Position numbers and translations under genes: made by a program
NCBI RefSeq assembly: GCF_001279525.1
Contig: NZ_LGDY01000117.1
Location: 1 to 64,000 of the forward strand
Direction: 5' to 3'
Length of the DNA: 64,000 nucleotides
Source of the DNA: Nocardia sp. NRRL S-836
GTDB lineage: Bacteria; Actinomycetota; Actinomycetes; Mycobacteriales; Pseudonocardiaceae
Shown: one piece after another, positions 1 through 9,660 of the stretch
Numbering within the stretch: the first letter of the stretch is position 1
Layout of the letters: the number at the start of each line of letters is the position of its first letter
Notes under the pieces: generated by a model
The model's database searches: none
Told to the model about the DNA's origin: nothing
What the model saw: only the letters and a program-made list of their open reading frames with translations

Positions 1-1
1 G

Positions 2-343
2 TGGCTGTTCACGGTGGCGCGCAACCTGATCGTCGACTGGATCCGCCGCGACAGGGCCCGTCCGGTGATCTTCGGCGACGACGACTTCGACCTGCTGCCC
101 GGACGTGGCGCCGACTTCGCCGACGAGGTGGTCAGCCGGTGCGTCGTCGACGAGGGGCTCGCGCGGCTCACCCCCACGCAGCGGCAGGCGCTGGAGCAGG
201 TCTACCGGCTCGACCGCACCCGGCAGGGCGCGGCCGCCGTCATCGGGGTACCGGTGGGCACCATGAAGTCACGGGTGCACAACGCGACCATCGCCATGAC
301 CGAAGCACTCGCTGGCCACGGCGTCACCGCCGCCGGCTGGTGA
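2..343 (+). CDS. ECF-type RNA polymerase sigma factor, C-terminal part (5' end outside window)
   Basis: The reading frame is open at the window edge and ends at TGA 341-343, so only about 113 C-terminal residues are visible. They begin in sigma region 2.4 (WLFTVARNLIVDWIRRDRAR, typical of ECF factors). After a short acidic linker comes region 4, LTPTQRQALEQVYRL followed by the helix-turn-helix GVPVGTMKSRVHNA, which reads the -35 element. Such proteins direct RNA polymerase to a small regulon, usually under an anti-sigma factor, none of which is visible here. Its stop abuts the stop of the convergent regulator (TGATCA at 341-346). It is a candidate for reading the repeated GTGAACC-N17-CGTY promoters of the ESX genes a few kilobases away, but that link is inference only. 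Confidence 0.85.
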   Translation, partial: WLFTVARNLIVDWIRRDRARPVIFGDDDFDLLPGRGADFADEVVSRCVVDEGLARLTPTQRQALEQVYRLDRTRQGAAAVIGVPVGTMKSRVHNATIAMTEALAGHGVTAAGW

Positions 344-2809
344 TCAGGCAGGAAGCGAGACGCCCAGGCTGGTGGCGATCTTCGCCGCCATGCTGCGCAC
401 CATCGGGGTGTTGAAGCCCGCGCACTCCGCCAACGCACGAACCCTGTGCTCACGGGCCAATGCGGCGTCCTCACGCTCATCGGCCAGCTCCGCGAGCCAC
501 GCCAGGCTCTCGATCTTGTCCTCGATCGCGCGTGACGCGTCGAGCCCGTGCTGCAACTGCTCCTCGGCCTCCTGCCAGCGGCCCAGCCGCAGCAGTGCGA
601 TGCCGCGCAGGCGCTGCACCCGTGACACCGCCAACACCGCACTGTGCTTGCGGAACAACGACTCCGCCTCGTCCAGCAGGCCGAGCGACCGCGCCGGGGC
701 ACCCGCCGCGGTGAGCGTCTCGGCGAGCTTGGTCAGCGTCATCGCCAGCAGTTCGTCGGCACCCGGCGTCGGCGTCTTGGCCCGGTGGTGCGCGACGCAC
801 CGCTGGTGCACCGCGATCGCCTCGTCGTACTGGCCCTGCCGTTGCAGGTAGGTGCCGAGCAGCACCAGCCCCAGGTACAGCCCCGTCTCGTAGTTCGTTC
901 GCTCGAACAGCTCGACGCACCGGCGGATGTTGGCGTTGTAGCCCTCGGGCTCGCCGAGCCGCCACAGGATGGCCGCACCGTAGTAGGCGCTCCACCCCTG
1001 GGTGACGAGGTCTCCGGACTCCAGCGCCTTCGCGGCGGCCGACTTGTGCACCGCCAGTGCTTCCTGGAGCTCGCTGCACAGGCTGAACAGGGCCCAGGAG
1101 AGGTAGTTGAGCTGCTCGGCCTCCGCCCGCACGTCGCCGAGCTCCCGTGCCGCGTCCGCCCCCAGCCGGAAGACCTCGCGCCACAGCTCACCGGTGCCGC
1201 GCAGGTCCGAGTACCAGTGCATCGCCTGGGCCAGCGCGAGCACCTCCTCGTGCTCACCCAGCTCGGCGGCGGAGCGCAGTGCGGCTTGCACGTGCTCCTG
1301 CTCCAGTCCGAGCCAGCGATCCGCGGACTTCCGGTCCCGCACCGGGTCCGGTCCGTCGAGCCCGTCGTGCGACGGGCCGCGGTCGTGGTCGAAGTACTGA
1401 GCCGCCTTGGTGGCGACGGCGAGCAGCCAGTGCCGCACCCGGTCGCGCACCTCGGCCAGGACGGCCGGGTCCTCGTCGAGCTCCAGCCGTTCGAGGGCGA
1501 ACACGTGCAGCAGGTCGTGGCGGGTGTAGCGGCCGGGCGCCCGGCCGAGACCGAGCAGGCTCGCGTCGGCGAGCTCGTCGAGCGCCTGCTCCGCGACGTG
1601 CTCCGGCTGCCCAGTGAGCACCGCGGCGTGTTCGACGCCGGTGTCCGAGCCCTGGATCAGCGCGAGCCTGCGGAACGTCATCGCGGTGGCGGGGGACAGG
1701 TTCTGGTACGAGAGCTCGAACGCCGAGCGGACCTGCAGGTCGCCCGCGGTGAGCACGGACAGCCGGCGCCGTTCGTCCTCCAGCTGGTCAGCGAAGTGCG
1801 AGACGGTCCACTGCGGCCGGCTGGCCAGGCGGTTGCCCGCGATGAGCAACGCGAGCGGCACACCCCCGCACAGCGCCGCCACCCGCCCGGCCGCCTCGGG
1901 CTCGGAAGCGAGCCGCCGCTCGCCGGCGACGGCGCGGAGCAGGGCGACGGCCCGGTCCAGCCGCAGCAGGTCCAGCGTCAGGCGGTGGCGGACGTCCAGG
2001 CCGGTGAGTGTGCTCCGGCTGGTGATGAGCACCATGGAGCCGGGGCTGGTGCCGATCAGCGGGCGCACCTGCGCCTCGTTGAGCGCGTTGTCCAGCACGA
2101 GCAGCACCGTGCGGTCGCGCAGCAGCGAGTGGTACAGCGAGAGCTTGTCCTCCGCGTTGGTCGGGATCTGCCGGTCGTTCACCCCGAACCCGCGCAGCAA
2201 CCGGTGGACCGCGTCGTCCGCAGTCAGCGGCCGGTCGCCCAGGCCGCGCAGGTCGAGGAACAGGCACCCGTCGCGGAACCTGCGGCCGAGCCGGTAGCCG
2301 GCGTCGACGGCGAGCGCGGTCTTCCCGCCTCCCGGCGGCCCGTGCACGACCGCGACCTGCAGCACCGACGAGGCCTCGCTGTCGCGGACGAACCCGTCCA
2401 GTGCCGCCTGCTCGGCCTCGCGGCCGGTGAGCTCGATGAGCATCGGCGGCAGCGGGCAGGCGGTGCCGGGAACCGCCGCTGCCGTTGTCGTCGTGGGAGT
2501 CGTCGGCCGCGGTGAGTCCCGCTGGTCGTCGCCGCTCCTGGCCGCCGGCACGGCGGGGTGGGCGGTGGCCTGGCGCTTCGACCGTGACCGTGCGATGAAG
2601 TCCGCCGCTTCCTCGCTGTTCAGGCCGAGTCCGTCGACGAGCAGTTCGACCGTCCGGCGTTGCGGGGTGAGAGCCCGGCCGCGCTCCATGTCGCTGATGG
2701 CGCGCACGCTGACACCGGTGCGTTTCGCCAAGTCCTCCTGCGTCATCAGGGTGCGCAACCGGAAGAAGCGCAGGAAGTCGCCGAAAGCAGTCGTGCTCAC
2801 TCGCCCCAT
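344..2809 (-). CDS. HTH / NB-ARC ATPase / TPR transcriptional regulator (copy 1)
   Basis: 821 residues. The N-terminus is an XRE-type helix-turn-helix (about 10-65; LAKRTGVSVRAISDMERG). A Pro/Thr-rich linker leads to an NB-ARC-like STAND ATPase with Walker A HGPPGGGKTAL, Walker B VLLVLDNA and the GVPLAL motif, then a long TPR-like helical C-terminus. This is the layout of NTP-switched regulators in actinomycete clusters; the ligand is unknown. A clear paralogue lies at 47.5-49.9 kb, so the pair brackets the ESX/effector locus. The ATG at 2809 is taken as start. GTG at 2800 is an alternative because a purine-rich GGATGGGG sits just before it. The gene ends directly against the sigma factor gene; no terminator is seen. 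Confidence 0.85.
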   Translation of the reverse strand: MGRVSTTAFGDFLRFFRLRTLMTQEDLAKRTGVSVRAISDMERGRALTPQRRTVELLVDGLGLNSEEAADFIARSRSKRQATAHPAVPAARSGDDQRDSPRPTTPTTTTAAAVPGTACPLPPMLIELTGREAEQAALDGFVRDSEASSVLQVAVVHGPPGGGKTALAVDAGYRLGRRFRDGCLFLDLRGLGDRPLTADDAVHRLLRGFGVNDRQIPTNAEDKLSLYHSLLRDRTVLLVLDNALNEAQVRPLIGTSPGSMVLITSRSTLTGLDVRHRLTLDLLRLDRAVALLRAVAGERRLASEPEAAGRVAALCGGVPLALLIAGNRLASRPQWTVSHFADQLEDERRRLSVLTAGDLQVRSAFELSYQNLSPATAMTFRRLALIQGSDTGVEHAAVLTGQPEHVAEQALDELADASLLGLGRAPGRYTRHDLLHVFALERLELDEDPAVLAEVRDRVRHWLLAVATKAAQYFDHDRGPSHDGLDGPDPVRDRKSADRWLGLEQEHVQAALRSAAELGEHEEVLALAQAMHWYSDLRGTGELWREVFRLGADAARELGDVRAEAEQLNYLSWALFSLCSELQEALAVHKSAAAKALESGDLVTQGWSAYYGAAILWRLGEPEGYNANIRRCVELFERTNYETGLYLGLVLLGTYLQRQGQYDEAIAVHQRCVAHHRAKTPTPGADELLAMTLTKLAETLTAAGAPARSLGLLDEAESLFRKHSAVLAVSRVQRLRGIALLRLGRWQEAEEQLQHGLDASRAIEDKIESLAWLAELADEREDAALAREHRVRALAECAGFNTPMVRSMAAKIATSLGVSLPA

Positions 2810-2916
2810 CCTGCCATGCGTGTTGGCGCATACGGAGTAGCGTCAATCGGCTGGCGGAGCGCCGGACGTCCGAATGCACATCCGGTGAGCGCAGTCGACC
2901 GAATTTCCACCTCCGT

Positions 2917-5900
2917 TCAGGGTAGGGCAGGAGCGGCCAGGTCACCCGGAAGGAGCAGCCGGAGGTCCTGCACGGTGGGATTCGCCACGTTCGTCAGGCG
3001 AGCGGCCTGCCTGCTCATCATCAGTTCGAGCACCCGCCCGGCGTCGCGGGCGTTGCCGGAGCTCTTCCCTCGTGGCAGGGCGCTGAAGTGCCCGTGCAGA
3101 GCGGCGACGGTGTCGGGGGCGCACTCGTAGCCGTTGGAGACGGCCATCCGGTGCACGATCGTCACCAGGTCGGCGGTCGGGTAGTCCGTGAACTCGACGC
3201 GCCGGGGGAAATGCGCGGCGAGGCCGGGAGTCGTGCGCAGGAACCGCCTCATCGCGGCGGAACGGCTGGCGATGACGACCACCGTGTCGTCGCTGTGGTC
3301 GCCCAGCAGCCGCACCAGCGCCGCAACGGATTCCTGACGGGAGTCTTCGCTGGCGGGTGTCGTGCCGGTCGTCTCGTCGATGAGCAAGACGCCACCGCGC
3401 GCCCGTTCGAACGCGTCTTCGATCAGTTGAGCGGAATGTCCCGCGTAGTGGCCGAGGAGGCTTTCGCAGCCGATTTCGACGAGATGTCCTTCTCGCAGCA
3501 CGCCGATCGCGGCGAGCAGTTCGCCGTACAGCCGGGCCACCGCCGTCTTGCCGGTGCCGGGCGGGCCGTCGAACACCAGGTGGTGACCGGCAGGGGACAC
3601 CGGCTGCCCCGCCGCACGCCGGCGCCGTGCCGAGGCGACCAGGCCGGTGATCGCCTCCTTCGCCGGGTTCAGCCCGATCATGGCGTTGAGCTTCGCCTGC
3701 GCGGCCGCGTGCGCGTGCGCGTCGCCGTCCGCCGGGGTACCGCCGGGCACGTCGGCGGGGAGCAGGTCGCGGTCGGCCGCGGGGTCGTCCGCGAGCCGGC
3801 GTGCCCGGCGCTCCAGCATCTCGCCGAACACCTTGCGGGCCGTGTGGCCGTTGCCGAAGCGGGCGCTGAGCTGCAGCTGTCCGAAGTGGGTGCGGAGAGC
3901 GGCGCGCGTCTCCTCCACGACCGCGCATTGGTGCGCGGCGGCCATGTTCTCCACGATCGAGGCCAGGTCGGCGGTGTCGCAGTCCGCGAACTCGACGGTG
4001 CGGGTGAACCACGCCGCGAGATCGCGGCTGGCCGCGACGAACTCCGCCGTCTCCGGCGCCGGGCCGGCGATGATGACGACGATGTCGTCCCGGTGGCGCT
4101 CCACGAACTCGACCAGGGTGCGCACCGCCTCGTGCTGACCGTCGAGCGCATGAGCGTCGACGACCAGCACGCCGCCCAGCGCCTGGTCGAACGCCTCGGC
4201 GACCAGGTCGGCCCTGGTGACTTCGACGAGGTGCCCGGAGCGCAGGACGCCGAGCTCGGCGAGGATGCTGCCGTAGACCCGCGCGACGGCGGTCTTGCCC
4301 GTGCCGGGTGGTCCGGTGAAGATCAGGTACCGCCCGTCCGGCGGTGCGTGCAGCCCGTACCGGTGAGCCCTCCTGTTGAGCTGCACCAAGGTCTTCACCT
4401 GGCGCTTGACGTCGGTGAGCCCCGCCAGTGACGCCAGCCTCCGCAGGGCCTCGCCGTCGTCGGGCTCGGTGTGGTCGCGGCCGACCGGCAGTTCGTCCGG
4501 GTCGCCGTTGGCGGTGCTGGTGAGGTTCTGCACCGAGGTCCTGTTGCCGCGCTCGGTGACGCGCAGGCCGCTGCCGGAGTTGCCCGACATCCCGCAGTTC
4601 ACGACGCTGACCGCGGCCGCGGAGTCGACGTGGACGCCGTCCCTGCCGTTGCCGGTGAGCCGGTCGCCGGTCAGCACCGCGCGCCCACCGGTCTGCACGA
4701 GCACGCCGTGCCTCTTCGAGTCGCGCACCACGGACTGCGCGAGCACCAGCTCACCGCCGTCGTGCACCACGACCCCGTCCTCGCCGGCTCCGCTCACCTC
4801 GCAGTGCCGCAACGAGACGATGCCGCCCGGTGCCACGCTGACCCCGGCGGCGCCTGCCGAGCGCACCTGTGACGAGGTCGCCAGTGGACGCCCGCCGTCG
4901 CTGACGCGCAGGCCGTTCTGCCCGGTGTCGCGGATCTCGCAGTCCTCCAGCACGCCGCGGCCGTCCGAGGCCACCTCGACACCGCTGCCGCCGCAGCGTG
5001 CGAGCACCGCCTTGCGCAGCAACGGGTTCGCCGTCGTCTCGACGCGCACCCCGGCGCCGGTGACATCGCGGACGTCGACGTCGTCGAACTCGGGCGCCGC
5101 CCCGTCGGTGACCAGCAGGCCGGGTCCGGTGCCGCGGTGCACGGAGGTCCGCGTGAACACCGGGCAGCTCGCCTCGTCGACGTGGATGCCCGCTCCGTCC
5201 GCGTCGTGGACCTCGCACTCCTCGAAAACGCCGCGCGACCGCCCGGTGACCCGGATCCCCGCGCCGGCCGTCCGCACGACCCGGCACCGGCGCAGCACCG
5301 GCGTAGCACCGCCGGACACCGTGACGCCGGTCCCGGCGGTGTCGCCGACGTGGCACTCCTCCAGCACGGGGAAGGCGTTCGTGCTCAGCAGCACGCCGCC
5401 GGCCGTGCCGCGCACGGCCGTGTCGCGGATCGTGGTCGAACTGCCTTCTTCCAGCGCGATGCCGTGGCGTCCGGTGGCGGAGATGTCGCAGCGCTCCACC
5501 ACGCCTCGCGCGGTGCCGGTCGCACGGACGCCGTTGCCCTTGGCGTCGCGCAGCGTGCAGTCGCGCACCAGCGGGTCGCCGCGTTCGGCGATCACGACCG
5601 CCGACGTGCCGACGTGCTCGACCACGCAGTCCTCGATCGTGCTGGCGGACGGCGACGTCACCACGACGCCCGCGCCGCCGGGGTTGGTCACGAGGCAGCC
5701 GCGCAGCGTGAGCGCGCCGGGGTCGCTGACGAGCACCGCCGTCCACGCGCCGCCGGCGATCTCGCAGTCCTCCACCACCGCCCGGCCGCCCGCCACCTCC
5801 AGCGCGGGTGTCTCCGCGTCGCCGCCACGCAGCACGAGGCCGATCAGCTGGACCCGTCCGGCGCTCGCCCGCACCGCGGAGCCGGCCGGCGGGATCACCT

Positions 5901-6075
5901 CCACGACACCGCCGGTGCCCGACGCGGCGATGGTGACGGACCCGGTCACGTCCAGCGACTCCGCGTAGCGGCCGGGGCTCACCGAGATCACCGAGCCGTC
6001 GCGCGCGTCCCGCAGCGCGTCCGTGATCGTGCGGTACCCCTGGTCGTGGTCCACCGTCAGCACATGCCGTGGCAC
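2917..6075 (-). CDS. Beta-helix / double-AAA EccA-like protein, catalytically degenerate copy
   Basis: 1,052 residues. Residues about 5-500 are right-handed parallel beta-helix repeats (recurring patterns such as VRDCTLRDAKGNGV). Two CbxX/CfqX-type AAA domains follow, the family of the ESX chaperone ATPase EccA. Both Walker A motifs are intact ([10 protein letters not shown]594, K843). The first domain has lost the Walker B Glu (VVDAHAL, D640-A641), and both domains have lost the SRF arginine-finger motif (AAWF and AAHF) kept in the neighbour at 6226-9519. It may bind but not hydrolyse ATP efficiently, for instance as a partner of the intact copy (inference). GTG at 6075 is chosen as start: it follows a strong GGGGGAGGA site and aligns with the paralogue's start; ten upstream in-frame codons lack support. 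Confidence 0.8.
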   Translation of the reverse strand: MPRHVLTVDHDQGYRTITDALRDARDGSVISVSPGRYAESLDVTGSVTIAASGTGGVVEVIPPAGSAVRASAGRVQLIGLVLRGGDAETPALEVAGGRAVVEDCEIAGGAWTAVLVSDPGALTLRGCLVTNPGGAGVVVTSPSASTIEDCVVEHVGTSAVVIAERGDPLVRDCTLRDAKGNGVRATGTARGVVERCDISATGRHGIALEEGSSTTIRDTAVRGTAGGVLLSTNAFPVLEECHVGDTAGTGVTVSGGATPVLRRCRVVRTAGAGIRVTGRSRGVFEECEVHDADGAGIHVDEASCPVFTRTSVHRGTGPGLLVTDGAAPEFDDVDVRDVTGAGVRVETTANPLLRKAVLARCGGSGVEVASDGRGVLEDCEIRDTGQNGLRVSDGGRPLATSSQVRSAGAAGVSVAPGGIVSLRHCEVSGAGEDGVVVHDGGELVLAQSVVRDSKRHGVLVQTGGRAVLTGDRLTGNGRDGVHVDSAAAVSVVNCGMSGNSGSGLRVTERGNRTSVQNLTSTANGDPDELPVGRDHTEPDDGEALRRLASLAGLTDVKRQVKTLVQLNRRAHRYGLHAPPDGRYLIFTGPPGTGKTAVARVYGSILAELGVLRSGHLVEVTRADLVAEAFDQALGGVLVVDAHALDGQHEAVRTLVEFVERHRDDIVVIIAGPAPETAEFVAASRDLAAWFTRTVEFADCDTADLASIVENMAAAHQCAVVEETRAALRTHFGQLQLSARFGNGHTARKVFGEMLERRARRLADDPAADRDLLPADVPGGTPADGDAHAHAAAQAKLNAMIGLNPAKEAITGLVASARRRRAAGQPVSPAGHHLVFDGPPGTGKTAVARLYGELLAAIGVLREGHLVEIGCESLLGHYAGHSAQLIEDAFERARGGVLLIDETTGTTPASEDSRQESVAALVRLLGDHSDDTVVVIASRSAAMRRFLRTTPGLAAHFPRRVEFTDYPTADLVTIVHRMAVSNGYECAPDTVAALHGHFSALPRGKSSGNARDAGRVLELMMSRQAARLTNVANPTVQDLRLLLPGDLAAPALP

Positions 6076-6112
6076 AAATCCTCCCCCGTGGTCATTCGGC
6101 CTCAACCCGGCA

Positions 6113-6140
6113 GACGCGGCGGATCTCCGAAAGGGTTCAC
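6113..6140 (-). promoter_or_regulatory. ECF-sigma-like promoter of the degenerate EccA-like gene
   Basis: On the minus strand GTGAACC (6140-6134), 17 bases, then CGTC (6116-6113), about 40 bases before the start codon at 6075. The same elements with identical spacing precede the other EccA-like gene and eccC. The GAAC-type -35 plus CGTC -10 form resembles ECF-sigma promoters. Confidence 0.65.
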
Positions 6141-6225
6141 CCGTGTGGCATGTGCTGCCCGTATGAACACTCTCCGTGACTGAACCCGCAGGTCAGCGGA
6201 GGTGAGCGCGTTCGACCGGTGTGCG

Positions 6226-9200
6226 TCAGGGGAGGTCCTCCGGTGCCAGCAGGCGCAGGTCGTGGACGGTCGGTGCGCCGATCTTGCTCAGGCGGCCGGC
6301 CTGGCGGGTCATCATCTTCTCCATCACCTGCCTGGCGTAACGGGCGTTGCCGAACGTGGCGTCGCGCCGCACCCCGGCGAAGTGCTCGCGCAGTGCCGCC
6401 ACGGTCTGCGGCGCGCACTCGTAGCCGTTGGCCGACGCCATCCGGTGCACGATCGTCACGAGGTCGTCGGTGTCGTAGTTCTCGAACTCGATGTGCCGGG
6501 AGAACCGGGACTCGAGGCCGGGGTTCGACCGCAGGAACTTCCGCATCTCCTCCGAGTAGCCGGCGACGATCACGACCGTGTCGTCGCGGTGGTCCTCCAT
6601 CAGCTTGACCAGGGTGTCGACGGCCTCCTGGCCGAAGTCGCCGCCGTTGCCGCCGCTCGGGGTGAGCGCGTACGCCTCGTCGATGAACAGCACGCCGCCG
6701 CGTGCGCTCTCGAACGCCTCGGTGGTCAGGTGCGCGGTGTGGCCGATGTACCGGCCGACCAGGTCCGCGCGCGCCACCTCGACCAGATGTCCCTTCTGCA
6801 GCACGCCCAACGCCGCGAGCAGCTCGCCGTAGAGGCGGGCCACGGTGGTCTTGCCGGTACCGGGGGCGCCGGCGAACACCAGGTGGTTGCTGATGGTCGG
6901 CACGGGGAGCCCGGCCTGGCGCCGCTGCCGCGCGGTGCCGATCAGGTTCACCAGGTCGTTGATCGCCTCCTTCACGCCGCCCAGGCCGATCATCTGGTCC
7001 AGCCGCGTGCGCAGGGCCGTGAGGACGGTCTCGTCGGGCTGGGTGAGGTCTGCCCCGCCCGGCACGTCCACGGCCAGCAGCAGCGACAGGCTCTGGTCGT
7101 CGGCGTCGGCGACGTTGGCGAGCCGGAACGCCTGGCGGTCCACCATCTCCTCGAACACCTTGCGGGCGGTGCGGCCGTTGCCGAAGTCGTCGCCGCGCTG
7201 CATCTGTCCGAAGTGGACGGACAGGGCGTTCCTGGTGTCCTCCGGCACGTGGTACTGGTGGGCGGTGCACATCTTCTCGACGATGGTCACGAGCTCGTCG
7301 GTCGAGTAGTTCTCGAACTCGATCGTGCGGGTGAAGCGCGACGCGAGACCGGGGTTGGACTGCAGGAACGCCGCCATCTCCTGCGAGTAGCCCGCGACGA
7401 TCACCACCGCCTCGTCGCGGTGGTCCTCCATCAGCTTGACGAGGGTGTCGATGGCCTCGCGGCCGAAGTCGTGCCCGGCGCCCTTGCCCTGGTTGGACAG
7501 CGTGTAGGCCTCGTCGATGAACAGCACGCCGCCGAGCGCCCTGGTGAACGTCTCGGTGGTCTTGATCGCGGTGCCGCCGACGATCTGCGCGACCAGGTCG
7601 GCGCGCGCGACCTCGACGAGGTGACCGTCGCGCAGCACGCCCAGCTCGGCGAGGATGCTGCCGTAGAGGCGGGCGACGGTGGTCTTGCCGGTGCCGGGTG
7701 GCCCGGCGAAGATCAGGTGGCGGCTGGTCGGCGGCGCGACCATGCCCGCCTCCTGCCGCCTGCGGGCCATCTTGTTCAGGTTCACCAGGGTCTTCACCTG
7801 GTGCTTCACCGCGGTGAGACCGACCAGCGCCTCCAGCTTCGCGAGCGGGGCCTGCTCGCCGCCCTCCTCCTCGGCGTGCGCCGGGTCGGAGGAGGTGTGC
7901 TCGGGAACGGCTTGCGCGCTCGCCGTGCTGCCGTCGGTGTCCGTGGCGCCGTTGCCGTTGCTCGTCAGGTTCTCCACCGAGATCCGCGCGCTGGGCACGG
8001 TCACCCGCAGGCCGCTGCCCCCGTTGTCCGACGTCGTGCAGTCCACCAGGCTCACCGCGTCGGTGGAGTCGACGTGCACGCCGTCGCGGTCGTTGCCGGC
8101 GAGCTCGTCCGCGGTCAGCTTCGCCCGCGCGCCCGCCTCGACCAGCAGTCCGTGCCCGGCGGCCCGGCGCACCCTGGAGCGGGAGAACATCAGCTCGCCG
8201 CCGTCGCCGACCACCACGCCGTGCGCGGCCGTCTCGGTGATCTCGCAGTCCCGCAGGGAACCGATGCCGCCGGGGCCGATCAGCACGCCGGCCTCACCGG
8301 AGCGGTGCACCCGCAACGCGCTGACGTACGGGCTGCCGCCCTCCGAGACGCTGAGCCCGGACTTCGCCGCCTCGCGCACCTCGCAGTCCTCGATCCGGCC
8401 GCGGCCGTTGCCGGTGACCTCGATGCCGTGGCCCTTGCAGCCGTCGAGCGTCGCCCTGCGCAGCAACGGGTTCGCCGCCGCCTCGACGCGCACGCCGTCG
8501 CCCGCGACGTCGCGCACCTCCAGCCGGTCGAACTCCGCCGTCGCGCCGTCGGTGACGAGCAGGCCCACCGACGACCCGCCGCGCACCGAGGTGCGGGTGA
8601 ACGTGGGACCGCTCGCCTCGTCGACGTGGATGCCGGCCTCGGTCGCGTCGGAGATCTCGCACTCCTCGAACGACCCGCGCGCCCGCCGGGTGACCCGCAC
8701 GCCGGCGCCACCGGTCTTCGTGGTGCGGCACCGGCGCACCACGGGGTCCGCGCCGTCGGCGACCGTGATCCCGTCGCCCGCGGTGTTCGTGATCCGGCAC
8801 TCCTCCAGCACGGGCGAGGCGTGGGTGCTCACGAACACGCCGCTCGCGGTGTCGCGCACGGTGGTGTCGATGACCCGGGTGGAACTGTCCTCCTCCAGCG
8901 CGATGCCGGACCGTTCGGTGGAGGAGATGTCGCAGTGCTGGATGGTGCCCTGCGCCCGGCCGTTCGCGCAGACGCCGTTCCCCTTGGCGTGCCGCAGGGT
9001 GCAGTCGCGCACCACCGGGTTGCCGCGGTCGGCGATCACCAGCGCGGAGGTCTCGACGTGCTCGATGACGCAGTCCTCGATCGTGCTCGCCGCCGCCGAG
9101 GTCACGACGACCCCCGCGCCGGCGGGGTTCGTCACCCGGCAGCCGCGCATCGCGAGCGACCCGGAGCTGTGGGCCATCACGGCGGTCCACGCGGCACCGA

Positions 9201-9519
9201 TGATCTCGCAGTCCTCCACGGCCGCCTGGCCGCGCGCCACGTCCAGCGCGGGCAGCTCCTCGTGCTGGCCGCGCAGCACCAGCCCGGTCAGCTTCACGGC
9301 CTCGGCGTTGAGCCGCACCACGCTGCCCTGCCGCGCCACGATCTCCACGCTGCCCCGCGGATCGCTCGCCGCGATCGTGACGACCTTCGTCACCACGAGC
9401 GACTCGTCGTAGCGGCCGGGCCGGACGGAGATCACCGATCCGTTGCGCGCGTCCTGCAGTGCAGCGGAAATGGTGCGGTAGCCGTTGTCGCGGTCCACTG
9501 TGAGCACGTGCCGTGACAC
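6226..9519 (-). CDS. Beta-helix / double-AAA EccA-like protein, intact copy
   Basis: 1,097 residues. An N-terminal right-handed beta-helix (about 1-500, pectate-lyase-like repeats) is followed by two CbxX/CfqX AAA+ domains. Both are complete: Walker [10 protein letters not shown] (K612) and GAPGTGKTT (K890), Walker [11 protein letters not shown] and [10 protein letters not shown], and SRF arginine-finger motifs ([16 protein letters not shown]). Mycobacterial EccA has an N-terminal TPR domain and one AAA domain and acts in the cytosol on ESX substrates. Here a beta-helix replaces the TPR domain and the ATPase is doubled. GTG at 9519 follows GGAGGGAG. The gene is divergent from the mycosin gene and upstream of its degenerate paralogue, with a separate promoter motif for each. 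A role as ESX substrate chaperone is inferred from family and position. Confidence 0.85.
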   Translation of the reverse strand: MSRHVLTVDRDNGYRTISAALQDARNGSVISVRPGRYDESLVVTKVVTIAASDPRGSVEIVARQGSVVRLNAEAVKLTGLVLRGQHEELPALDVARGQAAVEDCEIIGAAWTAVMAHSSGSLAMRGCRVTNPAGAGVVVTSAAASTIEDCVIEHVETSALVIADRGNPVVRDCTLRHAKGNGVCANGRAQGTIQHCDISSTERSGIALEEDSSTRVIDTTVRDTASGVFVSTHASPVLEECRITNTAGDGITVADGADPVVRRCRTTKTGGAGVRVTRRARGSFEECEISDATEAGIHVDEASGPTFTRTSVRGGSSVGLLVTDGATAEFDRLEVRDVAGDGVRVEAAANPLLRRATLDGCKGHGIEVTGNGRGRIEDCEVREAAKSGLSVSEGGSPYVSALRVHRSGEAGVLIGPGGIGSLRDCEITETAAHGVVVGDGGELMFSRSRVRRAAGHGLLVEAGARAKLTADELAGNDRDGVHVDSTDAVSLVDCTTSDNGGSGLRVTVPSARISVENLTSNGNGATDTDGSTASAQAVPEHTSSDPAHAEEEGGEQAPLAKLEALVGLTAVKHQVKTLVNLNKMARRRQEAGMVAPPTSRHLIFAGPPGTGKTTVARLYGSILAELGVLRDGHLVEVARADLVAQIVGGTAIKTTETFTRALGGVLFIDEAYTLSNQGKGAGHDFGREAIDTLVKLMEDHRDEAVVIVAGYSQEMAAFLQSNPGLASRFTRTIEFENYSTDELVTIVEKMCTAHQYHVPEDTRNALSVHFGQMQRGDDFGNGRTARKVFEEMVDRQAFRLANVADADDQSLSLLLAVDVPGGADLTQPDETVLTALRTRLDQMIGLGGVKEAINDLVNLIGTARQRRQAGLPVPTISNHLVFAGAPGTGKTTVARLYGELLAALGVLQKGHLVEVARADLVGRYIGHTAHLTTEAFESARGGVLFIDEAYALTPSGGNGGDFGQEAVDTLVKLMEDHRDDTVVIVAGYSEEMRKFLRSNPGLESRFSRHIEFENYDTDDLVTIVHRMASANGYECAPQTVAALREHFAGVRRDATFGNARYARQVMEKMMTRQAGRLSKIGAPTVHDLRLLAPEDLP

Positions 9520-9570
9520 GGGCGCTCCCTCCGTCGTTCGTCCGGTGGAGCACGCGGCTCCGCACCGGCC

Positions 9571-9598
9571 AACGCACCGGACCCCCGATTGGGTTCAC
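9571..9598 (-). promoter_or_regulatory. ECF-sigma-like promoter of the intact EccA-like gene
   Basis: Minus strand GTGAACC (9598-9592), 17 bases, CGTT (9574-9571), about 52 bases before the GTG at 9519. It matches the 6113-6140 and 14924-14951 sites in sequence and spacing. Confidence 0.65.
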
Positions 9599-9603
9599 CC
9601 CGG

Positions 9604-9620
9604 ATTCCTGCCGGTGGTTC
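9604..9620 (+). promoter_or_regulatory. Shared ESX upstream motif (mycosin copy)
   Basis: ATTCCTGCCGGTGGTTC lies about 40 bases before the mycosin start. It matches the core CTTCTGCCRGTGGTTC found before the first WXG100 gene (17798-17814) and before the 81-residue gene (46433-46448). This copy lacks the upstream GGAACC arm seen at those two sites. Confidence 0.45.
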
Positions 9621-9660
9621 TTCGTGTTCGCGGCGGCGGGCCGCGTGGTGGACTGACCCG

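Noticed and set aside
341..346. TGATCA shared by two convergent stops as a possible special site
   Set aside because: It is simply the abutting stop codons of the sigma factor and regulator genes; no longer symmetry extends from it.
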